Shown here: piece by piece, positions 47,149-57,499 of the stretch
Layout of the letters: every line of letters starts with the position of its first letter
Numbering within the stretch: position 1 is the stretch's first letter
NCBI RefSeq assembly: GCF_018991925.1
Contig: NW_024711973.1
Coordinates: 1 to 64,000 of the forward strand
DNA from: Homarus americanus
Taxonomy: Eukaryota; Arthropoda; Malacostraca; Decapoda; Nephropidae
Length of the DNA stretch: 64,000 bases
Direction of reading: 5' to 3'
Notes under the pieces: model-generated
What the model saw: only the letters and a program-made list of their open reading frames with translations
What the model was told of the DNA's origin: nothing
Databases searched by the model: none
Made by a program: the position numbers and the translations under genes

Positions 47149-49466
47149 CTTACTACTTTGCTGTCACTCGGAATCAAGTATGACGATCGTCCAGCTATGA
47201 TACAATGATATGAGTTATTCGGGATGTCACCTTCATTGGTGAGTTTTGAGGTGACTAAAGAGGCCGATAAGGAACTGGCATAGTCGTTAACATGAATTGA
47301 ACGTGTGGTTCTCCTCCAAGCGTTACGATGTGGAGTAATCGACTCCCAGGTGAGGGGGTTGATTTGACACATTTTCAGGTTTGTCTTAAGACTATCCTTA
47401 TACCTTTTCAGTTGCCCGCCGGCGTTACGTATACTATTCATTAAGTGACTGTAAAGTAGCTGCTTTGCCAGTCTTCTGTCGTCCATGCGGGTAACATGGC
47501 CAGTCCAGCATAGTTGTTCGTGGATAATGGTAGCCTCGATGCTCCTACACTTGGTATCAGCAAGAATACTGGCATTTGTTCTCTTGTCTTCCCAGCGAAC
47601 TCGGAGGATGGAACGTTGGTGAAAGTTTTTCGAGTGCCTTGAGGTGCCTCCTGTATGTGACCAATGTCTCGCTGCCATATAGCAGGGTGGGGAGGACCAC
47701 TGCTCGATATACGTGTAACTTTGTAGATAATTTCAGCTCCCTACAGCTGAAGACACGGTTTCGGAGTCTGCCAAAGGCTTGAGATGCATATCTGATCCGA
47801 TGCTGAATATCTTCATCGATGTCGGCGGTGGTGGACAGGTGGGAGCAGAGTTACCGAAAGTGGGTAACATTAGAGAGGGTAGTACCGTTAAGCTGGTTGG
47901 ATGGTGGAGGTGTGTCTGAACCAAAGAAGGTTGAAAGAGATTCTGAGTCTTACGTACAGTCGGCCACAAGAATGAAGACACACCTACGGTTCGTGTTTGA
48001 GACAAAATATCTGGTAACATTGTCCTGAACAGAACAGACAAAATTACAAAATGACTTGTAATTTATGTTTTATTCCTACATATATGTTAGAAATATATTT
48101 GTTGTGAATATTTTTCTAGTATCTTGTGTTTATATTACAAGTAATATATTGTATCCAATGGTAATAAACTTGTTGCCGAATGGGATTGCAGGTATCGTAC
48201 AGCTCCCTCCTCCTCCCCACTTTTTCTCTTACCCTACTTTATTTACTAATGTTTGGATTAGTAAGGGAAAGAAGAGGAGTAAATAGAAGAATAAAGGAGA
48301 AACAGAAAATAGCAGTTAGAGATAACAGGTGGGGGGAGCTGAGTTTCATCATCTGTCTGGATGCGCAGTTTCAACGTTACCAGACCATTTTCGGACCTTA
48401 CAGCTACAGTGTGTATACTTATTCCTGTGGCCGACTGTACATTCACCTCAAGGCCGAAATGTGTATACGCATCTGCGTAAGTGTTCATGATCTCCTGTAG
48501 GTCGTGTTCAGTGTGAGCAACAAGGGTGAGGTCGTCTGCACACTGAAGTTCAGTAATGGAAGCTGCCGACACCTTTGTTCTTGCCTGGAGACGTCTTATG
48601 TTGAAAAGACCCTTCATCCGGTACTAGATGTCCACCCCGCCGGCTAAGTTGGCAGTGGCATGAGTAAGAAAGGCAGCCAAGAAAATGGAAAAAGAGAGTT
48701 GGTGCCAGTACGCACCCTTGTTTAACCCCCGTTTGGATGGGGAAGAATTCAAACTGGGTGCCAGTGTGCAGGACACTGCCGTTCATGCCATCGTGGAGTT
48801 GCCTCAGAACGACGATGAATTTTGGGGGCAGTCAAAACGGCTGAGGGTCCGCCAGAGGGCTTGCCTGTTGACGAAGTCGAAGGCCTTGGTCAGGTTGATG
48901 AAAGCCATGTACAGGTCACGACGCTGTTTTCTGCACTTTTCCTGTATCTAGCGGGCAGCACAGATCATGTCAGTGGTGCCACGTGATGGTGTAAAACCAC
49001 ATTGAGATTCTGGAAGGAAGTTTCCGCCTCAGGAAGAATTATATTTAGGAGGACTCGGGCAATAATCTTGCCAGCTACGGACAACGACAACACCGAGATC
49101 CCACGGTAGTGTCACAGTCTGACCGGTCTCCCTTATTCTTATAGATATTGATGATGGAGGCGTCTTTAAAAGCTTGGGGGATTTCCTCCTTTTCCCATAT
49201 ATTTTCCAGGAGAGAGTGGAGACGGCTGGTAAGTAGAGGTTCTCATGCTTTATACACATCGGCTGGGATTCCATCAGGCCCTGAGGCTTCGTTATTTTTC
49301 ATCCGTTTGACGGCAGTAGCTCTCCATCCAGGGATGGAGGATAGCCGAGTTGGGTCAGCTCTGGATGCTGATGGACCTGCTGCGTGGTCAGGACATCCAC
49401 ATCAGTGTTTCGTTTGAGCAGTGAATGGTAGTACTCTTTCCAGCGCTGAAGGAGGCCTTCATCTCT
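47147..49466 (-). pseudogene. RTE-like LINE copy C, 5'-truncated
   Basis: Minus-strand relic, same family as copies A and B, lacking the 5' region and endonuclease. It starts near 49466 (RDEGLLQRWKEYYHSLL) and retains the reverse transcriptase. TELQCADDLTLVAHTEHDLQ near 48.55 kb is the catalytic block, with Tyr changed to Cys but both Asp kept. EFFPIQTGVKQGCVLAPTLF lies at about 48.75-48.69 kb. After the inserted MITE, the C-terminal LGS/TWVTYRRHLKAL-like region and LTWESITPHRNAWRR follow to about 47.3 kb. The zinc-finger-like end is not seen; roughly 100 bases near 47.28 kb appear deleted. Stops and frameshifts throughout. Its 3' terminus (ACTCGGAATCAAGTATGACG on plus, near 47165) matches copies A and B. 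Confidence 0.87.
47957..48437. mobile_element. Tc1/mariner-like MITE inside LINE copy C, 481 bp
   Basis: The left terminus CAGTCGGCCACAAGAATGAA and the right terminus read inward CAGTCGGCCACAGGAATAAG are inverted repeats. They continue imperfectly for about 70 bases through TCTGGTAAC-TTG. TA dinucleotides flank both ends (47955-47956 and 48438-48439). It interrupts LINE sequence that is continuous in copies A and B (CGTACA joined to TTCACC), which confirms the insertion. No transposase. Confidence 0.9.
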
Positions 49467-49533
49467 CACACACACACACACACACCCCCACCACACACAC
49501 ACACACACACACACCACACACACACACACACAT
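49467..49533. repeat. (CA)n microsatellite with ACC interruptions
   Basis: Three CA blocks directly abut the truncated 5' end of LINE copy C. Confidence 0.95.
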
Positions 49534-49539
49534 TCGCTC

Positions 49540-50280
49540 TTGTTGCTCTTTAGTAGAGATCTAACGCGATCACGGACCAGAGGAAGATGTATAGATATAG
49601 CCAATGAGATATATACAGTAAATACAGATCGGATTAAGATATATAGTAAATATATATATATATACATAGATGCAGGCTGGGGGGAGATATATTGACTCGA
49701 GTGAGCGATATATAGCTATAAACCAAATAGGGATGCATATACAATATACTGTAGTCTAGACACATAGTTGCAAACAGCTCTTGGCGTCTCTCGCTCAGCT
49801 CGCCCAGTTGACTCGATTACCGAGTAGTGTGTGAGAGACCACCAGCACCTATACTAGAACGAGGCCATTGAGGAGTGAGGACCCTTCCGGCACTTGCCTG
49901 CCCCCAGCTGAAGCCGTTCCTAATTACCAAACAAAACGTGGAACTCGCAGATCGTATTAGATGTTCTCTTGATGTAGTCAGAATGTGATTATCAAGAATG
50001 TTGCAAACTAGTGCAATGCAGAGAGCATTACCGTTCAACACGGTAGACCATTAACGTTTGGCTAATATATGATATAATACGGGCAATTACCAGAATTACA
50101 GGAGTTTGAAATGCAATACGACTACACCAACCTCCTGCAGCAGGATGCAGTACCGCAAATCACGCAAATTGTGAAGTTTTGGTGGATTGACTGTATTGCC
50201 TTCCTCTGGCATATTCCAGACACAGTTTGGCAGAGTTTATCCTGACACGTGTGTATGTACGACTGGTCTAACACTTACTC
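49540..50280. other. no gene seen
   Basis: AT-rich, with a short (TA)n at about 49648-49662. No recognisable features. Confidence 0.4.
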
Positions 50281-50283
50281 GAG

Positions 50284-50510
50284 AAGGTGCCAACATATAC
50301 CGGGGAGGAGGAAGGGAGGGAAGGTGCTGACTTATACCGAGGGAGAAGGAAAAGGAGGAGGTGGAAGATACGGACTTATACCGGGGAGGAGAAGGAGGGG
50401 GGGAGGTGCCAGCATATACCTGGGAGGGGTAGGAGGGGGGAGGTGCTGACTTGGGGGAAGGTGCCAACATATACCGGGGAGGAGGAGGAGGAGGAGGAGG
50501 GCAACCCCAT
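50284..50510. repeat. about 40 bp minisatellite, six copies
   Basis: Each unit has GGTGCCAACATATACCGGGG or GGTGCTGACTTATACCGAG followed by a GGAGGA-rich stretch of variable length. Units are 18-45 bp because the GGA part expands and contracts. Confidence 0.9.
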
Positions 50511-50519
50511 AAACGTGTG

Positions 50520-51060
50520 TATTTACAGTTCTTAGGCGAAAGTACTGGTCTAGAAATTTATCATAATATCGTGAAGGTGCTGCCTTAACACAGGTGTAAT
50601 AGAAACGACAACAACAACACGTCTGTATATTGTAGAAACCACCAGACGCTTAAAGTCTAACTCAGATATTTTTTGTCTACTTAAGTGTCTAATATGTTTT
50701 AACAGTTATTCATAAACGTTTCATCAGTGTCGAAATTTGTCGAGTAATTTGTCCAGTCAGCCTTTTATTACTAAGTTATCTCATTAATGGACAAGTTTCA
50801 CACGGGCGAGGCTCTCAGAGTTTTGTTTTCTCAGCTCCCCTCCATCATCCTGTTATATGTTTGCTGAGAAAGAGGAGGGTAAATTCTGAGAGGTATTGAG
50901 AGCAGTACAGTATACTAATTAAGATGATGATGTTAATAGATAAATGCCCTGAACTCTTTTGTCTTTGTATTGTTTTAAGTGAGTTTGGTTCCTTAGTTAT
51001 CGACTTGGTTTGAAAAATTACTTCAAGAATCGTGGCAGCTTAGGCACTTATACATGCACA
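50520..51060. other. no gene seen
   Basis: AT-rich spacer. Confidence 0.4.
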
Positions 51061-51064
51061 TTCT

Positions 51065-51430
51065 GGCACACTCCATCCCTCTCCCCCTCCCCTTTCCTTT
51101 TTCCTTCTTCCTCCTCCCCTTCTTCTATTCACCCTCTCATCCCCCCCCCCTTTCATCATCCTCCTCCTGCTCCTGTTCTTTCCCTCTTCCTCTTTCCCAT
51201 TTCTTCAACTCGCCCTCCTATTCACATAGTATTTCTCCCCCTTCACCTCCTTCCCATAGTCTTTCTCCTCTTTCACTTAGTCTTTCTCCTCCTTCACATA
51301 GTCTTTCTCCTTCTTCACCTCCTTCACATAATCTTTCTCCCCCTTCACCTCCTTCACATAGTCTTTCACCTCCTTCACATAGTCTTTCTCCTCTTCCTCC
51401 CCCTCTTCCTCCTCCTCTACCTCCTTTTCA
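51065..51430. repeat. pyrimidine tract with CCTTCACATAGTCTTTCTCC repeats
   Basis: CCT/CTT-rich sequence. From about 51225 to 51390 a TTCACATAGTCTTTCTCCT unit recurs about eight times at 18-24 bp. Confidence 0.88.
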
Positions 51431-51519
51431 GTACCGTGAAATGTGTACTTATCTCCGGTATATTCTCCAGGTATACTGTATAGAAATATTACACATAGTT
51501 TTCAAGCCAGACACGATGA

Positions 51520-52132
51520 AGTGGGAGGAGGAGGGAGGAGGAGGAGAGGAGGAGGGAGGAGGAGGGAGGAGGAGGAGGAGGAGGAGGAGGAGGAGGAGGA
51601 GGAGAGGAGAGGAGGAGGAGGGAGGGAGGAGGGAGGGAGGAGGAGGAGGAGGGAGGAGGAGGGAGGAGGAGGAGGAGGAGGAGGAGGAGGAGGGGAGGAG
51701 AGGAGGAGGAGGAGGAGGAGGAGGAGGAGGAGGAGGAGGAGGAGGAGGGAGGAGGAGGAGAGAGGAGGAGGAGGAGGAGAGGAGGAGGAGGAGGAGGAGG
51801 AGGAGGAGGAGGAGGAGGAGGAGGAGAGGAGGGAGGAGGAGAGGAGGAGGAGGAGGAGGAGGAGGAGGAGGGAGGAGGAGAGGAGGAGGAGGGAGGAGGA
51901 GGAGGTGAGGAGGAGGAGGAGGAGGAGGAGGAGGAGGAGGGGAGGGAGGAGGAGGAGGGAGGAGGAGGAGGGAGGAGGAGGAGGGAGGAGGAGGAGGAGG
52001 AGGAGAGAGTGAGGGAGGAGGAGGAGGAGGAGGAGGAGGAGGAGGAGGGAGGAGGAGGAGGAGGAGGAGGAGGAGGAGGAGGGAGGAGGAGGAGGAGAGG
52101 AGGAGGAGGAGGAGAGGAGAGAGGAGAGGAGG
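51520..52132. repeat. (GGA)n microsatellite, 0.6 kb
   Basis: Purine-only on plus apart from two T bases. GGAGGA with frequent GGGA and GAGA slips. Long Gly/Arg/Glu frames are artefacts. Confidence 0.97.
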
Positions 52133-52189
52133 ACTATCAGGGAGAGGAAAAATGTGGAAAATGTAAGAGTGTTGACAGTGGTTCAGTGT

Positions 52190-52620
52190 CTTCATCTTCT
52201 TCCTCCTCCTTCTCCCTCCTACCTCTTCTTCTTCTTCTGCTACCTCTCCCTTTTCCTCCTCCCTGCTTTTTCCTACACCTCCTTCTCATCCTCCTCTTCT
52301 TACATCCCTTTTCCTTTTCTCCCTTCCTCCTCCTCCTATTTCTTACCCTACGCCCTCCTCCTCTTCCCTCTTTCCCAACTCCTCCTCCTCCTCCTCCCTC
52401 TTTCCCAACTCCCTCCACCTACCTCTTTCCCAACTCCCTCCACCTCCTCTTCCTCCTCTTCTTTCTTGCCTCTTCAGGTTTGTTATTTGTGGATCTTACG
52501 ACTCATAAACTTTTAACAAGAAGCAAGGAAGCACCTCCGGCGGGTACGACCACCACCCCCCTCCCTCCTCCTCCTCCTCCTGTTCTTCTTCCTCTTCTTC
52601 ACTTCCTCCTCTTTCTCGCT
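52190..52620. repeat. (TCC)n-rich tract
   Basis: TCC/TTC-rich with a CTCCCTCTTTCCCAACTCC unit repeated three times at about 52360-52440. Complementary in composition to the GGA block just upstream. Confidence 0.85.
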
Positions 52621-52639
52621 ATCACAAGCACAGGCGCTA

Positions 52640-52880
52640 CTTTCACAAACACGGATTTCGAAATCACGGCCTTGACTTTCATAAATACGGACGACTCTCT
52701 TAGAAACACGGACTATACTCGTATGTTTTACATCCTCACACTTTACTGCCACAACCACGGACTTTACTTACACAACCACGGACATTACGGACACAACCAC
52801 CGACTTTATTGCCACAACCACGGACTTTATTGCCACAAGCGCGGTACTAACTGAGACAGCCACGGACTTCACCTTGAGCA
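52640..52880. repeat. degenerate 21-24 bp tandem repeat
   Basis: Roughly ten units contain CACAACCACGGACTTTA or diverged forms (ATAAATACGGACG, CAAACACGGATTTCG). Best conserved at 52750-52835. Confidence 0.78.
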
Positions 52881-53135
52881 GTACAGACTTAACTTAATCC
52901 ACACTCACGAACTGCTCTCTTAAAAAGCACAGAACTCAACCTTAGACAATATTATCAAAAGTTTTCTTCATATTATTGCAGGAAAAATATTTTTCATTGA
53001 TTAATATTTCTCTTACTGTATAAACTCCAACGGTCTAATTTTATTTTCCTTCCTTCCCAGAATCTTTTTCCAGTCCATCTGGGTCGAGATTAATCATATA
53101 ACTTTTAATTGAGAGAAAGTGAATGAAAGAATGAC
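52881..53135. other. no gene seen
   Basis: AT-rich spacer. Confidence 0.4.
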
Positions 53136-53139
53136 ACAA

Positions 53140-53465
53140 AAAAGCCCTGGGTGGGTGTGTCCTAGGAGGTGATGGGCGTGGTTTAGCGTCAGGGAAGGGA
53201 TGTGGGCGCGTCCTAGGAGACGGTGGGCGTGGTTTGATGTCAGGAAGGCGGTGGACGTGGCCTAGCGTCTGGGAGGGGATGGACGTGGCCTGGGGTAGTG
53301 GTTATGAGCGTATCTTTTAGGGCCAGGGAGGTGGTGGGTATGTCTTGGTGGAAGGTGATGCGTGTGTTTTTGAGTTGGTGGGCGTGTCCCGGAAGGTGGT
53401 GGGTGGGCAATTGGGCATGTCCCGGAAGTTAGTGGATGGGTGTGTTCTTGGAGGGAGTGAGCGTG
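53140..53465. repeat. degenerate G-rich minisatellite around GGTGGGCGTGGTTTAGCGTC
   Basis: About ten diverged units of 25-40 bp, each with GTGGGCGTG or GTGGACGTGGCC. Single G runs are frequent. Confidence 0.75.
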
Positions 53466-53484
53466 AAGTATTGTACCCTTCCAG

Positions 53485-53830
53485 CTCTTAAGAGTGATCT
53501 AGTGAATTTATTCCAGTATTCCATCCCTTCAGAGCTGCCATGTGAGGCTGTTTCCGTGCTTCACTACTTCAGAAGAAAACGAAATGGATTCTTCCAGTCA
53601 CCCAGATATTTGCTGTGAAAGATTTTCCTGCCTTTGAGGTGCCAGGACAGATGGATTCAGTACCACCCATTCAAAGATTGTGTTGGTAATGTTCCAGCAT
53701 GCCAGCCTTTCGGAGGTAGCAAGGGAGGTGTACCAGTGTTCCAGCCTCATGGGAGATGCCTCCAGCTCTCCGGGGTTACCAATGATAAAGTTCCCGTGTG
53801 CCAACTTCCCTGAGAGGTTCTTAGTTAAAC
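53485..53830. repeat. very degenerate repeat around TTCCAGCATGCCAGCCTTTC
   Basis: CCAG-TTCCA-C pieces recur at about 35-55 bp spacing (53512, 53690, 53735, 53785). Weakly supported old array. Confidence 0.45.
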
Positions 53831-53834
53831 CGAC

Positions 53835-54379
53835 TCTGTGATTAGGGACTCAAAGCTCTGGTCTGATCCCTACGTTCCGGGATTACGACTAATATGTGTC
53901 TTCATCTATATATATAAATTAGATTCCAGATACAATGTTTTTCTGTCGAAGTATTTGTTGGCGCAACTTTATCTTACTCGATTCGTATTTAACATAACTC
54001 TAGTACCATGAATGAAATGCATCTAATCCACATTTTCATTCACTCATAAACTGAATGTGATTTCGGATGTTTTGTTTATAATTCTGTAAATTTCTTGTCT
54101 TCAGTTTGATTAAATATTTAGCCGGTGTGGTGTTGATAACATTGGTCCACATATTAGTGCACATTCAAAAGTTTACTTGGGATTGGTAGTCTCGCAGGTA
54201 TTAGCTTATCATTTTCATTAATTAGACTGTGTGGAAAAAATAGACTTTGCTCTTCTTATAGAGAGGAAAGGTGGTCTTATTTATATTGTTTTCATAATAG
54301 CTTAAGGCGCCATTCTTCTGCCGCTACTCTTAATAATATTTTCCTTTGTCTGAACTTACTGATGATGTCGAATGGTATG
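53835..54379. other. no gene seen
   Basis: AT-rich sequence before the TA-flanked transposon. Confidence 0.4.
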
Positions 54380-54381
54380 TA

Positions 54382-55761
54382 CAGTCACAATCCAAAGTTT
54401 CGACACCCCCCTGGCTGGGTGTTCGCCGAGGCCGGGGTTGAGGTAAAGCTGGGTGATCTGAAGAAGACATTCCACCACCACAACACTTCGAGACTCTCAG
54501 CACACGAGCATGGAAGGAAAATTTTTACGAATTTTGACATGACCAACACCTGTATAACAAAATTTAATTCATAACATTGTTGGCACACATAACAATAGCA
54601 AGTTAGGAGTGAGGCATGAGAAACTTGGGCTGCTCTCGACCCAGTTATGAAATATGAATATTGATAAACATCACGTGTTGATGGACTAAAAGTATCGTGA
54701 CACAGTAGACTTGCTGATCACCATAAGCTGACTGATTTCATTAATTGATTTTCCACCCTGATAGTGACCCACTATCAGAGGTCTGTTGGCTATCACCTCC
54801 AGGCGATTGGCTCGAGTGTTAGGTGGACGTAGCCCACGTCCTCCAGCCAGAATTTCCATATCTGTTGGAAATTACAGTAGCTCCAAGTTACCAAACACCA
54901 TGATTAGGACGTCATAGATATTTATCATTCAGGTGAAAAATAAAAAAAATAATCATAAGCGTAACTAGTTGTAATATTGGTGACCTCTGTGCCATAACTC
55001 TCATAATCCGAGACATTATGAAGTTAAATTTAAAAACTAAAGCAGCAGTAGACAGGAAACAAGGCAAGTGACCAAGAAGTAGTCACTAATGATGACCCAC
55101 GGCCAGGCATCTACGCTGGGGTCGAGGTCTTCGGCAAAGTCGCTGCTCCGGACCAGACAAAAATTGTTTGGGTGATACCATGACTAAAGTGAATTGCAAC
55201 ATTCAAAGCCAAACTACTCCAATGTAGTTACTGATACACCATTAAATATTGTAAACATGACTATATGAATTCCTAGTATGTGTAAAACCATAATATTCCC
55301 AGGGTTATGGTAATATCTATACATGTATAGGCCACACCTTCTCGACTGACCGCTCACTCCCTCTTGACGAAATTCGGCCACCGGCCAGCCTTTATATAGG
55401 CTGCCCTGATGATTCATGTGTAATACGAGGACTCGCATCTCGTGGTTCCAAGCCAGTGTTTAGGGACCGGGCAAAGTTTTTCATGTTCCAATCTTAACAT
55501 GTTATTGTTATGTGTGGCAACAATGTTATGAATGCATTTGTTATGCAAGTTTTTGCCATGTCAAAGTTCGTAATAAGTTCCTTCCTGTGCTCGTGTGCTA
55601 CGAGTCTCGGAGTGTTGTGGTGGTGGAATGTGAACCTCACCATCGTAGTGCCTCGTTACCATATTGCTGAACTAGTCTGCGTCCGATCACCCAGCCTTAC
55701 CTCAACCCTGGCCTCGGCGAACACTCAGCCAGGGGGGTGTCGAAACTTTGGATTGTGACTG
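54382..55761. mobile_element. Tc1/mariner-like element, 1380 bp, long terminal inverted repeats
   Basis: Both ends read inward CAGTCACAATCCAAAGTTTC and GACACCCCCCTGGCTG. The arms continue as inverted copies to about 54598 on the left and 55502 on the right, including CATTCCACCACCACAACAC and ATAACATTGTTG. The right arm carries about 50 extra bases absent from the left. TA flanks both termini (54380-54381 and 55762-55763), the Tc1/mariner target-duplication signature. The interior 0.9 kb has no frame longer than about 75 codons and no DDE/D pattern that I can see, so it is non-autonomous or badly decayed. On minus near 55.39 kb a TATATAAAG box lies in a small palindrome. Confidence 0.9.
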
Positions 55762-55764
55762 TAC

Positions 55765-56335
55765 AATCGGTAAAACACTACCGCACAGGTGGGATCCGAT
55801 GATTTTCTAACTGAACATTCCCGTTGTCTCGCGAAGGTTGGTAGGCCTGAATTTGAGACATTTCGTACTTAATTTGGTAGGCCGAAATTAGCTATTTCAT
55901 TGACAATATTGAATTACTTTGTTACAATATGACTGGAGAGTTTCAGTATATATAGATAAGTTAAACTGTATGTTATATTAAATGTTCCACACACCGTGGA
56001 CTACAGTAACCATGGACGTGGATGCGTTGCCATATAGGAATGCATTATATGTTTGGCAGATTTAGTGGATATAGTAAAGGTATAAGATTATTTTGCAACC
56101 GAATTTCGAATCTGTATTTGTATTGTTACTTCACTTTGGGCTAATGCCACATTATGTCATTCTTTATTTGTATTGGAAAATATACCATGCTGTTTTGAAA
56201 CATCTGAATAGCTCCACAGTTTCGCATACCGTCATAATGGAACCCGGCCACAGGGGCCTTTTTGAAACACTTTGTTTGTAGTGTCAGTTTGTTTCGTGCA
56301 GGAATTGTAACGGTAGTTTTTTTTTTACCGTGTGT
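55765..56335. other. no gene seen
   Basis: AT-rich spacer between transposons. Confidence 0.4.
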
Positions 56336-56339
56336 ACAC

Positions 56340-56374
56340 TCAACTACTGTACCCATTATAAATAGATGTAACTG
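56340..56374. repeat. solo copy of a pogo-like terminal repeat
   Basis: ACTGTACCCATTATAAATAG and ATGTAACTG match, with four or five changes, the right terminus at 57470-57499 and, inverted, the left terminus at 56536-56566. It ends exactly at the TA flanking the small MITE that follows. Confidence 0.7.
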
Positions 56375-56376
56375 TA

Positions 56377-56533
56377 CACTCTCAACAAAAAACTTCTCCA
56401 ACACCTGGGCCCGGTGGATGTGAGAATGAACAGAATGGGGATTGTCATCTTGGAATGGTTTCAGATTCTTCGTTCATTTTTTTTTTCAGATTGCATAGTG
56501 CTTATAGTGTTCTTGAAGTTTTTGTTGAGAGTG
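56377..56533. mobile_element. Tc1/mariner-like MITE, 157 bp
   Basis: The left end CACTCTCAACAAAAAACTTC and the right end read inward CACTCTCAACAAAAACTTC differ by one A. TA flanks both sides (56375-56376 and 56534-56535). No coding capacity. The CACTC start is shared with the 835 bp element at 60.03 kb. Confidence 0.85.
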
Positions 56534-56651
56534 TACAGTTGCCTCTATTTATAACGGGCACAGTGGTTGACGTGTTTTGTGAGATGTGATACAGCTGTTT
56601 GTAGTAAAACAAGCAGAATGGGCAGAACTAACATCGTTATAGTAACCAGAC

Positions 56652-57379
56652 CAGTGGTTCTCAACCTTGTTTGCCCCATGCACCCCTTTCACCATATGTC
56701 AGAATGTCATTCCCCCCTCCTTTCCAAGATTGTCTGCCTCAAAAAGTGCATTCCAAATAATATGCATATAATACTGAAAATCCTTTATTTTTTCCATATT
56801 AGTACATATACATTTACAATTTTACATGGATTATTTTTATAGTGGAGTTTTACAAATTAAATGCCAATTGAAAATGTTGATGGATTTATAAAACTTGAAT
56901 AAAAGAAAATAGTTTTTTATATTTATAATGAATTACTTAACAGACCAAACTGAAGCATAATGCAAAAAACAAAAAGTTCAATAGAATACCAGGATATTGT
57001 AAATTTGTAATTAATTTTATTCAGATGAAGATTACAGTCAATGAGAAACCTGTGATTGTTTTTTCTTCGCCAATTCTGGGATACGCGGAGGAGTGCTTGA
57101 AAGGGCACAACGCAGGTCATTTTCTACCTCTAATCTACTACGTTGCTTCGTTTTAATTTGCAACAGAGTTGAAAAGCCTGACTCACAAAGATATGTCGAC
57201 ACAAACGGAAGCAATGACACGGATAGCTCTTTCTGCCACTTTTGGGTAGGAATCGCACATCAAGGGCCAAAATTCTGTGATTGATTTCTCATCGAACATA
57301 TCTCTTGCTCCCGAATCAGTTTCCCCCCCATGAAAACCTGAATTCCCCCTGGGGAATTCCTCCTGGTTGAGAACCCCTG
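56652..57379 (-). mobile_element. hAT element, 728 bp, internally deleted, perfect 8 bp target duplication
   Basis: Left terminus CAGTGGTTCTCAACCTTG; right terminus read inward CAGGGGTTCTCAACCAGG. Both match the hAT consensus CAGNGGTTCTCAACC. AACCAGAC is present at 56644-56651 and again at 57380-57387, a perfect 8 bp target-site duplication, the hAT hallmark. The only coding remnant is the C-terminal transposase piece on minus. Because most of the transposase is absent, this copy could move only if supplied with enzyme in trans. Confidence 0.95.
57036..57305 (-). pseudogene. hAT transposase C-terminal fragment (dimerisation region), frameshifted
   Basis: On minus, [20 protein letters not shown] starts near 57302 and is followed, after a frameshift near 57.21 kb, by [19 protein letters not shown] and [18 protein letters not shown]. 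This is the conserved hAT C-terminal dimerisation region ([12 protein letters not shown]...KxxxRxRLxxExDLR pattern) seen in ZBED-like and domesticated hAT proteins. The piece ends with a stop at about 57038. The N-terminal zinc finger and the catalytic core are missing. Confidence 0.9.
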
Positions 57380-57499
57380 AACCAGACCAAGTAAACAGTC
57401 CCCTCTATTTGTGAATGTGCGTATATCCTGTATGTTTATAGTGTTAATGTAGATAACCAAGTAGAACGCCACTGTACCCGTTGTAAATAGAGGCAACTG

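Larger units (their letters stand above)
56536..57499. mobile_element. pogo-like MITE (about 228 bp) split by a hAT insertion
   Basis: Inverted termini of about 31 bp: the left starts CAGTTGCCTCTATTTATAAC then GGGCACAGTGG, and the right read inward starts CAGTTGCCTCTATTTACAAC then GGGTACAGTGG. A TA precedes the left end; the base pair after the right end is AA, so the target duplication is imperfect or eroded. Excluding the 736 bases of the nested hAT element and its duplicated target leaves about 228 bp. Pogo-like is inference from the CAGTTG-TTATAACGG style terminus. Confidence 0.72.

Noticed and set aside
55380..55405. Promoter with TATATAAAG on minus inside the Tc1/mariner-like element
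   Set aside because: A single AT-rich motif within a small palindrome and no ORF downstream. Not evidence of a promoter.
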